DNA of 64,000 bases from assembly GCA_002386405.1 (NCBI GenBank), contig DGIP01000066.1, forward strand, positions 7,475 through 71,474, read 5' to 3'. Within the stretch, counting starts at the first letter, position 1. Each line of letters begins with the position of its first letter. Below are positions 17,918-26,000 of this stretch, piece after piece. The notes beneath the pieces are model-generated. The model ran no database searches. It saw only the letters and a list, made by a program, of their open reading frames with translations, and was not told the origin of the DNA. This DNA comes from Stenotrophomonas maltophilia. Lineage in GTDB: Bacteria > Pseudomonadota > Gammaproteobacteria > Xanthomonadales > Xanthomonadaceae. The position numbers and the translations under genes were made by a program.

Positions 17918-19531
17918 GTGTCACCCAGTGCTTCATTGATCGACCGCATCGAGTCCATGCCGAAGCGGGAGCTGTACTTTTTCGCCCTCTACCGGGTCCT
18001 GATCGCAGCGGTCATCGCCGCCCTGCTGTTCAGCCCGCTGAGCGCGCTGGTGGGCGAATCCACCCATCCACAGCTGGCCGCCGTGGTCGGCGGCGCCTAC
18101 CTGGCCATTTCCCTGCTGATCCTGGTCGGCGGCCGCAACGACCGCTGGCTGCAGCCCATCGTGGTGGGCAGCGTGGCGGTGGACATCATCGCCACCGTGC
18201 TGCTGGCCCACGCCCTGCCCGGCGCCAGCGCCGGCCTGTCCATGGCCCTGCTGTTCAACATCGCCGCTGCCGCCACCCTGCTGCCGCTGTCGATGGGGAT
18301 GGGCCTGGCGCTGCTGGCCGCCGCCGCCACCGCCGGTGAGTACGTGTGGAACCTGCTGGAAAACGGCGAGCCCAACCGCACCCTGGCCGAGCTGGCCATG
18401 TTCATCACCAGCTTCCTGGCCCTGGCGTTCGTGAGCTACCAGGTGGGTAACCGCGCCCGCCGCAACCAGCAGCTGGCCAACCAGCGCGGTGCCGAGGTGG
18501 CCAACCTGTTCGAGATCAACGAACTGATCATCCGCCGCATGCGCACCGGCGTGCTGGTGGTGGATGGTGCCAACCGCATCACCCTGGCCAATGAGGCCGC
18601 CTCCACCCTGATCGGCGACAACGACGGCAACAGCGGCAGCGGCCTGCTGGAACTGGGCAGCGCCGCGCCCGACCTGAGCCGCCGCCTGCTGCGCTGGCGC
18701 AACGGCTGGACCAACGAAGAAACGCCCCTGCAGCTCTCGCCCGACCAGCCCGAGGTACAGCCGCGCTTTGCCCGCCTGCTGGCCGGCAGCGACCTCACCC
18801 TGGTGTTCCTGGACGATTCCACCGTGGTCTCGCGCCGCGCCGAATCGCTCACCCTTTCGGCCATGGGCCGGTTCTCGGCCAGCCTGGCCCATGAGATCCG
18901 CAACCCGCTGGCGGCCATCAACTACGCCGCCCAGCTGCTGGAAGAATCCACCGTCATCGGCGATACCGACCGCCGCCTGCTGCAGATCATCCACCAGCAG
19001 TGCCAGCGCACCAACGGCATCGTGGAAAGCGTGCTCGGCCTGGCCCGGCGCGAGCGGGCCAACCCGGAAAACCTGGACCTGGCCGCCTTCGTGCGCCGCT
19101 TCGTGCTGGAGTACAAGCAGAGCCTCACGCTGGAAACCGACAGCATCGAGCCGATCATCAGCGAAAGCTCGGTGCATGGCCTGGTGGACCCGCGCCACCT
19201 GCACCAGATCCTCACCGTGCTGGTGCACAACGCACTCAAGTACGGCCGCACCGGGCAGGACCCGGCCCGCGTACGCCTGCGTGTGGCCCGCCAGGAGCGC
19301 AACGCGGTGATCGACGTGATGGACCGGGGGCCGGGCATTCCCGAATCGGTGGCCAGCCAGCTGTTCCGGCCGTTCTACACCACCTCCGAACATGGCACCG
19401 GGCTGGGCCTGTATATCGCCCGCGAGCTGTGCAAGGCCAACCAGGCCAACCTGGAGTACGTGTCGGTGCCGGCCGGCGGCGCCTGCTTCCGGCTGGTACT
19501 GCCCGGCCCGCACACCATGCTGCCGCAATGA
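17918..19531 (+). CDS. pilS: Type IV pilus sensor histidine kinase PilS
   Basis: I choose the GTG at 17918 because a GGGGAG ribosome site lies seven bases before it; the longer frame upstream looks non-coding. This gives 537 residues. The N-terminal third has about six membrane helices (for example FALYRVLIAAVIAALLFSP and LAAVVGGAYLAISLLILVGG), then a PAS-like section and the dimerisation helix with the phosphorylated histidine in SLAHEIRNPLAAINYAAQ near residue 328. ATPase boxes are VHNALKYGR, DRGPGIP and GTGLGLYIAREL. PilS phosphorylates PilR to switch on pilin genes from sigma-54 promoters; two such promoters lie in this window near 38 kb. Confidence 0.93.
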   Translation: MSPSASLIDRIESMPKRELYFFALYRVLIAAVIAALLFSPLSALVGESTHPQLAAVVGGAYLAISLLILVGGRNDRWLQPIVVGSVAVDIIATVLLAHALPGASAGLSMALLFNIAAAATLLPLSMGMGLALLAAAATAGEYVWNLLENGEPNRTLAELAMFITSFLALAFVSYQVGNRARRNQQLANQRGAEVANLFEINELIIRRMRTGVLVVDGANRITLANEAASTLIGDNDGNSGSGLLELGSAAPDLSRRLLRWRNGWTNEETPLQLSPDQPEVQPRFARLLAGSDLTLVFLDDSTVVSRRAESLTLSAMGRFSASLAHEIRNPLAAINYAAQLLEESTVIGDTDRRLLQIIHQQCQRTNGIVESVLGLARRERANPENLDLAAFVRRFVLEYKQSLTLETDSIEPIISESSVHGLVDPRHLHQILTVLVHNALKYGRTGQDPARVRLRVARQERNAVIDVMDRGPGIPESVASQLFRPFYTTSEHGTGLGLYIARELCKANQANLEYVSVPAGGACFRLVLPGPHTMLPQ

Positions 19532-19595
19532 CGCGCTACCCTGCAGGCGTCAATAGTTTGTCGTTTTCAACCGCTCTCGGCTATCTTTCCCCCAT

Positions 19596-20981
19596 ATGAA
19601 CGAAAACCGCAGCGCCCTCGTCGTCGACGACGAACGCGACATCCGCGAACTGCTGGTACTGACCCTGGGCCGCATGGGCCTGCGCATCAGCACCGCGGCC
19701 AACCTCGCCGAAGCGCGCGAGCTGCTGGCCAGCAACCCCTACGACCTGTGCATCACCGACATGCGACTGCCTGATGGCAACGGCATCGAGCTGGTCACCG
19801 AAATCGCCCAGCACTACCCGCGCACCCCGGTGGCGATGATCACCGCGTTCGGCAGCATGGACCTGGCGGTGGAAGCGTTGAAGGCCGGCGCGTTCGATTT
19901 CGTCAGCAAGCCTGTGGACATCTCGGTGCTGCGCGGGCTGGTGAAGCATGCGCTGGAACTCAACAACACCGAACGCCCTGCCCCGCCGCCGCTGACCAGC
20001 GACACCACCGCGCGGTTGCTTGGCGACTCCCAGGCGATGGATGGCCTGCGCGCCACCATCACCAAGGTAGCCCGCAGCCAGGCGCCGGTGTACATCCTGG
20101 GCGAATCGGGCGTGGGCAAGGAACTGGTGGCCCGCACCATCCACGGCCAGAGCGCACGCGCAGCCGGCCCGTTCGTGCCGGTGAACTGCGGCGCGATTCC
20201 TTCGGAACTGATGGAAAGCGAGTTCTTCGGGCACAAGAAGGGCAGCTTCAGCGGCGCCCATGCCGACAAGCCGGGCCTGTTCCAGGCCGCGCATGGCGGC
20301 ACCCTGTTCCTGGACGAAGTGGCCGAACTGCCGCTGCAGATGCAGGTGAAGCTGCTGCGCGCGATCCAGGAAAAATCGATCCGCCCGGTGGGCTCTGCCA
20401 CCGAGGTACCGGTGGATGTGCGCATTCTTTCTGCCACCCACAAGGATCTGGGTGACCTCGTCGAAGATGGGCGGTTCCGCCACGATCTGTATTACCGCAT
20501 CAATGTGATCGAACTGCGCGTGCCGCCGCTGCGCGAGCGTCGTAGTGATCTGCCGCAGCTGGCAGCTTCGATCCTGGCCCGCTTGGCGCGTACGCATGGG
20601 CGCCCGACGCCGTTGCTGGCACCGTCCGCGCTGGAGGCGATGGGCACGTATCACTTCCCGGGCAACGTGCGCGAGCTGGAGAACATCCTGGAGCGTGCGC
20701 TGGCGCTGGCCGAGGGTGACACCATCGGCGCGAGCGACCTGCGCTTGCCGCAGCAGGGTGCGCCGCGTCATGGCGGCGGCCCGGTGGCGCCGCATGAAGA
20801 AGCGGTGGTGGATCTGCCGGCGGGCAACGGCGCGCTGCCTTCGTACATCGAGCAGATGGAACGCACCGCGATCCAGAAGGCACTGGAAGAGAACCGCTGG
20901 AACAAGACCCGCACTGCCGCGCAGCTGGGCATCACGTTCCGCGCGTTGCGCTACAAGCTGAAAAAGCTGGGAATGGACTAA
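19596..20981 (+). CDS. pilR: Sigma-54-dependent response regulator PilR
   Basis: A 461-residue NtrC-type activator. The receiver domain (1-120) has VDDERDI, the phosphorylated aspartate in CITDMRLPDG and KPVDIS. The AAA+ domain has Walker A in GESGVGKELVART near residue 170, GSFSGAHADKPGLFQ (the GAFTGA loop with a serine variant that contacts sigma-54) and the Walker B FLDEVAELP. The C-terminal Fis-type helix-turn-helix has NKTRTAAQLGITFRALRYKL. It follows pilS by 64 bases. In most relatives pilB comes next; here a 15 kb accessory block has been placed after it. Confidence 0.95.
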   Translation: MNENRSALVVDDERDIRELLVLTLGRMGLRISTAANLAEARELLASNPYDLCITDMRLPDGNGIELVTEIAQHYPRTPVAMITAFGSMDLAVEALKAGAFDFVSKPVDISVLRGLVKHALELNNTERPAPPPLTSDTTARLLGDSQAMDGLRATITKVARSQAPVYILGESGVGKELVARTIHGQSARAAGPFVPVNCGAIPSELMESEFFGHKKGSFSGAHADKPGLFQAAHGGTLFLDEVAELPLQMQVKLLRAIQEKSIRPVGSATEVPVDVRILSATHKDLGDLVEDGRFRHDLYYRINVIELRVPPLRERRSDLPQLAASILARLARTHGRPTPLLAPSALEAMGTYHFPGNVRELENILERALALAEGDTIGASDLRLPQQGAPRHGGGPVAPHEEAVVDLPAGNGALPSYIEQMERTAIQKALEENRWNKTRTAAQLGITFRALRYKLKKLGMD

Positions 20982-21000
20982 AGGCAGGTCCTGTTTACTC

Positions 21001-21195
21001 GTAGAGCCACGCCCTGCGTGGCTGAAACGCGCCGACCAACCCAACCGCCCACGGGTCCGATTCACCCGGCACCCCCCTGGACACGCATGGCGTGTCGCTA
21101 CCCATCCTGCCTGCGCCCCGCACCGCGCTGGACCCGCACGGCATGTCGCAACAGGCACAAACCCGCGTAGCGACACGCCACGCGTGTCCCACGTA
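21001..21195. repeat. Cluster of REP palindromes after pilR
   Basis: GTAGAGCCACGC-CCTGCGTGGC is at 21001-21024, GACACGC-ATG-GCGTGTCGCTACC near 21079, a degenerate half copy near 21131, and GTAGCGACACGCC-ACGCGTGTCC at 21167-21190. It marks the left boundary of the accessory block. Confidence 0.7.
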
Positions 21196-21491
21196 ACGCC
21201 AGCCCCCCCTGTCGCCAACACCCCACAAAAACCGCACCGCCGTCGCACTACCGCTCCAACCCGAGCCGCTAGCGACAACCTGTTGGCATCGCCTATCAAA
21301 CCCGGCAAAACCAACAGACACAATCGATTGGCCACCGACCCCACCACGGCGCATGGTGGCGACGGAGCTTCAAATCTCCAAGTGGATGCAAAATTATGGA
21401 CGTCCCATGTCGGGAGGGTGGCTAATACAAGACCCCTCAACCGGGGAAATACTCCACGCCGCATGCATCCACGCGGATTTGAACCTCCCGG

Positions 21492-21531
21492 CTCCCTTGC
21501 CCTACCGGCAAGGGAGATTTCCCCTTGGAGG
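21492..21531 (+). promoter_or_regulatory. Two mutually exclusive leader hairpins before the SymE-HigA gene
   Basis: Hairpin 1 pairs CTCCCTTGCC (21492-21501) with GGCAAGGGAG (21507-21516). Hairpin 2 pairs CAAGGG (21509-21514) with CCCTTG (21522-21527). Both use CAAGGG, so only one can form at a time; hairpin 2 would cover the first base of the GGAGG ribosome site at 21527-21531. This looks like translational control of the toxin fusion, or the target of an antisense RNA. Confidence 0.5.
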
Positions 21532-21536
21532 CTCCC

Positions 21537-22085
21537 ATGCGCTCGCCACGCAACACCCCCCTCTTCCCCGAACTCCACCTGCCCACGGCCGACCGTCCGC
21601 GCCACTACACCGTGCGCGCGCGCACCTACGCCTGGATGGACACCTTCAACGGCGGCACAGTCCCGTGCCTGTCGATACATGGCCGTTGGCTGGAGAGCGC
21701 CGGCTTCAAGGTCGGCGCAAGCGTAAGCATCGAAGCAACCCAGGGCCAGCTGATCGTGACCCTGATCGAATTCCCCGAAGAAGCGCGCCGAAGCACCTCC
21801 ACCGCCTTCGAGAAACACGTCGCCAAACTGGGCCGAACCACGCCGGACAGCCGAATCATCGTCGAGCACCCCGGCTGGCTGGTGCGTGAACTCATCCTGG
21901 CCCCGATGGGCGCCTCTACCCTGGACTTCGCCCACGCCATCGGCGTATCGCAGGACTTCGCCGAATGCTTCCTCGCCGGCGACCAGGACGTAGATCTCGA
22001 TCTAGCCCAGCGTCTTGGGCCGTTCTGTCGAACCTCTCAAGGCTTGTGGCTGGACCTGCAACTCAAGCACCGCTTAATCCGCTGA
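21537..22085 (+). CDS. SymE-like toxin fused to a HigA-like antitoxin domain
   Basis: The ATG at 21537 with GGAGG five bases upstream gives 182 residues; a TTG at 21525 is an alternative. Residues about 22-77 match the SymE type I toxin (AbrB-like fold): RHYTVRARTY, then VPCLSIHGRWLESAGFKVGA and IEATQGQLIVTL. Residues about 108-180 match the HigA antitoxin helix-turn-helix: HPGWLVRELILAPMG, DFAHAIGVSQDF, LDLAQRLGPFCRTSQGLWLD and LQLKHRL. SymE is an RNA-targeting SOS toxin in E. coli; HigA neutralises HigB and represses its own promoter. A single chain with both parts may be a self-controlled toxin, or a domesticated regulator. Its end overlaps by 12 bases the convergent gene at 22074. Confidence 0.75.
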   Translation: MRSPRNTPLFPELHLPTADRPRHYTVRARTYAWMDTFNGGTVPCLSIHGRWLESAGFKVGASVSIEATQGQLIVTLIEFPEEARRSTSTAFEKHVAKLGRTTPDSRIIVEHPGWLVRELILAPMGASTLDFAHAIGVSQDFAECFLAGDQDVDLDLAQRLGPFCRTSQGLWLDLQLKHRLIR

Positions 22086-22547
22086 CCGCGCCCCAGCCGG
22101 CCCCAACAAGGCCGTATCCATCGATGAAGGATCAAAGTCATCGGCCTCCATCCTCAGGCAAAGGTCATAAGCAGAGCCTGGACTGAAGAATGGCCTTACA
22201 GATAGACTCGCCTCAACCTGCGAGGCATGAACCCAATCTCCAATGTGGGCGGCCAAACCGAGCATGTCGCTCAAAGTACCCGCAATCCAATGATCATCGA
22301 TTACGGCGGAGCCCAATGTACCAATCTCCAGGTAGTCGTACGGCCCCAGATTGCGGTGACAGGAAACCCAGTCATTTTCCTGATCAGAGGCGTAGTCACG
22401 CAGCTCAGTGGCGAACGAGCGAAGTCCAGCTTTGGATCCAACAATGTTCCATTGCTTCGCTTCATCATCCCGGTCGTAGTGGTATCCGAGCTTCCTCCAT
22501 TCCGCCTTGAACCAATCGTTAGAGAACATCTTCACTGGACTAATCAC
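22074..22547 (-). CDS. Probable immunity protein of the Rhs toxin cluster
   Basis: A 157-residue protein; I take the GTG at 22547 (MISPVKMFS) with a purine-rich ribosome site, and an ATG six codons in is possible. It is acidic and tryptophan-rich, with WRKLGYHYDRDDEAKQWNIVG, LGPYDYLEIGTLGSAVIDDHW and AHIGDWVHASQ. It has no signal peptide or membrane helix. I do not recognise a named family with certainty, but size, charge and position downstream of an Rhs gene on the same strand are typical of cytoplasmic immunity proteins. The GTGA context means it overlaps the end of the small frame before it. Confidence 0.6.
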   Translation of the reverse strand: MISPVKMFSNDWFKAEWRKLGYHYDRDDEAKQWNIVGSKAGLRSFATELRDYASDQENDWVSCHRNLGPYDYLEIGTLGSAVIDDHWIAGTLSDMLGLAAHIGDWVHASQVEASLSVRPFFSPGSAYDLCLRMEADDFDPSSMDTALLGPAGARSAD

Positions 22548-22795
22548 CCTCTATTCCTGCTCATCGACACGGAACGTTGCCATGAGAAGCGGGAAAGCAG
22601 ATACATGTGCAGGATGACCAGGCCGGCGGCTGACAATCCACATGCCAATTTCCTGGACGGCGCCACCCATGCCGCTATGCATCGGGCCACGCCTACCGAA
22701 ACCGGGCAAATGCAACAACTGCAAGTAACAACACGGGCATTACCAGTTTCATCCTGGCACCGGCGACACAACCTGGAAAGGAACGTAGTCAGCAA
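22544..22795 (-). CDS. Doubtful small frame between the Rhs membrane partner and the immunity gene
   Basis: An 83-codon frame with a TTG start. It contains CSCCICP and one hydrophobic segment, ACGLSAAGLVILHMYLL, and its stop overlaps the next start as GTGA. In another frame of the same stretch, an ATG near 22757 begins MKLVMPVLLLAVVAFARF, which looks like a signal peptide or membrane helix, but it stops at once. The region may hold a frameshifted membrane-protein gene; I cannot choose the correct reading. Confidence 0.25.
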   Translation of the reverse strand: MLTTFLSRLCRRCQDETGNARVVTCSCCICPVSVGVARCIAAWVAPSRKLACGLSAAGLVILHMYLLSRFSWQRSVSMSRNRG

Positions 22796-22837
22796 GATTC
22801 GAGATGTCGGGCGATCTCCTGCGTCAGTCAGCTTTCC

Positions 22838-23089
22838 TTACCGGTTCCAGACAAAAGTTAGAATCAGCATGATAAGCACCTGAGAGAGAAGAACCATGGC
22901 GACAGGGTTCTTCCGGACAATTAGCGCGGCCAGCGAGCCAGCCACCATTCCGAAGAGACAGCACTTGAGCACAATGGCTGCAGCAACACCGACTGTAATC
23001 ATCGACCGAGGTTGCGCCGCCAGGATGTAGAGGGCAACGATGAACGCTGCCGAAGAAGCGGCGAGCAACCATCTTTTCACGTACTCCAT
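22838..23089 (-). CDS. Small membrane protein coupled to the Rhs gene
   Basis: An 83-residue protein, MEYVKRWLLAASSAAF at the start, with two or three membrane helices (AAFIVALYILAA; ITVGVAAAIVLKCCLFGMVAG; VAMVLLSQVLIMLILTFVW). Its ATG overlaps the Rhs stop by one base (TGATG), so it is translated with the toxin. This linkage suggests an immunity or membrane-tethering role for the Rhs C-terminal domain. No family is recognised. Confidence 0.65.
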   Translation of the reverse strand: MEYVKRWLLAASSAAFIVALYILAAQPRSMITVGVAAAIVLKCCLFGMVAGSLAALIVRKNPVAMVLLSQVLIMLILTFVWNR

Positions 23090-26000
23090 CAGAATTCCCC
23101 CGGGTGCGCCTGTTCAATCAACGAGTTGTACCAATTGCTTCGACCCTTCTCCGTGGCTGAATCCAACATGGCCTTCGGGGAGTCGTACATCCTACGCATA
23201 TCTGCATTACCTCGATACGCCTCGCTCAGGAAATCCATCGCCTGCTGGCGCGACATTCTCTGCTCATCCCTGTAACCCGCATCCCGATAAGCCTTCTTGA
23301 GCTTCGCATCCAACGTCCCACACTCGACATACCCGGCAGAGTCCCTCGGACCTGCGGACGAAGGTTTCGTCATGTTAACCGCGGTTCCCACCCGATCAAA
23401 GAACTTGCGGGCCTTCCCGCCCCACATGGGAATGTCCTTAGGCGAAAGCGGGTTGAATTCAATGACGTACTGCCATTCGTTACCAACGCCACCACCTCGA
23501 GTGCCGTACGCATAGACCTCAAAAAGTCCAGAAGGATCCGTAAACGACAACGGCTTACCATTGACGTAAGCATAGGTGTTCAAGCCAGCAGCCATTCCGA
23601 TCGGATCCTCTGAAATGAAACGGCCCATGGCTGGATCGTAGTAGCGGGCGCGATAGTAGTAAAACCCGGTATCGTCGCGCTCACGGCCTGTGAACTGATA
23701 GGCGTTTTCGATCTGCGAGGAACTGGCTACCGATCCACCGTACGGATCGTAGTCGTATGCAACAAGCTCCTCCCCCAGCCCATTGGTCAAGGCTCGTGTA
23801 CTACCGAGATGATCAACAGAGAAGTATGCGCGTCCACCTTCGACGTCGCGCGCGAATCGCTGATCCACATCAAGCCCAGAAAGAATGCTGGTTACGACTG
23901 AGTTCGACCGCTCAAGCACCACGTTACTTCCGTCGTAGAGATATTCGACGACACGTCCAGACTCGGCCTTTCTGATCCTTCGACCCATCACGTCGTACCC
24001 GAACTCCGCCACAACCACGCCACCCTCCCGGATTCGGGTGAGCTGGTTGCGTGCGTCCCACTCGTAACTCCTGACACCATCGTCGAGCAGGTTTCCATTC
24101 GCATCGTATTGCAGCGACTGCCCGCCGACACTGATCAGACGATGGTTGTCGTCATAAATGGCGTCGCCCTCTGTTGCTTGTGGCAGCGCACGTGGCGCAG
24201 ATTGACCCGATTGTGAAACAAGCTGCCCGCTGCCATCGAATCCGTACGCCAGTGCTCCCAAGGGTGTGCCTCCAGGCATACCCCAGGTGATCGCCGCGAC
24301 CGCATTGTCTGGATTGTAGGAATATGCAGTCTCCACACGGTTGGGAAGCCTCACCACCTTCCTTCGACCAGCGGCGTCATATGAGAAATCGACCACCTCA
24401 GTCCCTTGAGACAGGCGAACGAGTTGATCCAGATCGTCGTATTCATACTCGACAACCGGCTGTGCGTCGGCCGCCATAGACGTCCGCCGCCCGGCCTTGT
24501 CGTATCCGTACTGCACGGGTCCTTGGGGCGTCACCATCGCCAGCGGCCGATTCCCGGCATCGTACGTCCACGTGGTCAGCCCGGAGACTGAATCTTCAAG
24601 GCTGATCATTCGATTCCCTGAATCATAGGTCGCCGTAACGGCACTCCCATCGTGGTACTTCGACGTCATCCTGCGTCCCAGGGCGTCGTACGTATATCGG
24701 GTGGTGAACTGACGGCGGTCGCTATAGCTCAACAAGCGGCTCATCTTGTCGTATGACCAGGATTCGGCTTGCCCCAGGCCGTCCACCCTCCGCACCAGCC
24801 GATCTCGCTCATCATATTCGTAGGTGACCCCGGCCTGATGCGGAAGAAGTACATCCGTCAAATTGCCATTGCCATCATATGCAAACTCCGTGATCGCCCC
24901 ATCTGGATCGACGGTTTTCGTCAACCTGCCCCGCATGTCGTACTCAACCCGCAGGACTCGCCCATCGGGTAGCTCACTCGCCACGGCACGCCCCAGCGCA
25001 TCGTGTCGGAACGATATCGAACGCCCCATTGCATCGACAAAAGCAACAAGATCCGGACCCGCGTATCGCAACATGCTCGTATTTGAAAGCGGATCGGTCA
25101 GCGTATCGTGCCGCCCCTCATCATTGCAGGTGAGGTGTCGGACGTTGCCTTGCGGGTCGATAACCTGAGCAAGACAACCCTGTTCGTACGTGTACCTGCT
25201 GATTCTTCCAAGCTCGTCGGTGATGGTCGCCACCTCTCCTGCAGCGGTATACGTTGCCGTCATGACGGCTTCGAGTGGCGTGCCCACTAGCGTAGCCACC
25301 CTCACGGCCTCACCAAGCGCGTTGAACTGGTACTCCGTACGACGCCCCATAGGATCGGTCTTCGCCGTCAGCCGCCCACCGTCGTCACGCTCAAAGGTGT
25401 ACGTCTGCGCCAGCGACGTGCCATATGCCAAGGTGTCCGTCACCGGATACATACCGCCGGCGAACGTCACCCTTCGTCGGCTTCCATCGGGCTGCGCTAC
25501 TAGCGTGCCGATGGAGAGTCCATCGATGTGGTCGTACTGCATTTCGTAAACAGCGCCATCCGCCAGCACCTGCTTCACCACCCGACCTGTGGTCACCGCA
25601 TTTCCATCAGGCATGTTGATCTCCTCGTACTGATTGAGGAGCACTCGATTGCCTCGCTGATCATGCAATGCGGTCAAATAGTAGTGCTTGTTCAGTGCCG
25701 GGCCATAGCCCTTGTACTCGTAGCGACGATTGGTGGTGTCTGGATAGATGACCTTCTCCAGCATCCCCTGCGCGTTGTACTCGTACCGCCAAGTCGTCCC
25801 GAGCGGGTCTACCGCCGATGTGATGCGGTTCTGGGTGTCATAGTTCAGATTGATGTAGCGGCCATTGGGCGACAAGATTCGACTCACGCGCCCAGCATCG
25901 TACTGATACTCAATCATGTTGCCGTACCGATCCTGGAAGGTCTTGATCCGGTTTGGGCTGTACTGCTCAAAGGTCATCTGGCTGCCGTCGCGCATGCTTA

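Noticed and set aside
21465-21500. tRNA T-arm-like sequence GGTTCAAATCC on the minus strand
   Set aside because: The flanking bases do not form the five-base T stem and no acceptor or anticodon arm can be drawn.
21353-21889. Plus-strand frame that begins before the SymE-HigA gene (WLIQDPSTGEILHA)
   Set aside because: The early part looks protein-like, but the frame runs on out of phase through the fusion gene as proline/arginine/histidine-rich sequence; no ribosome site.
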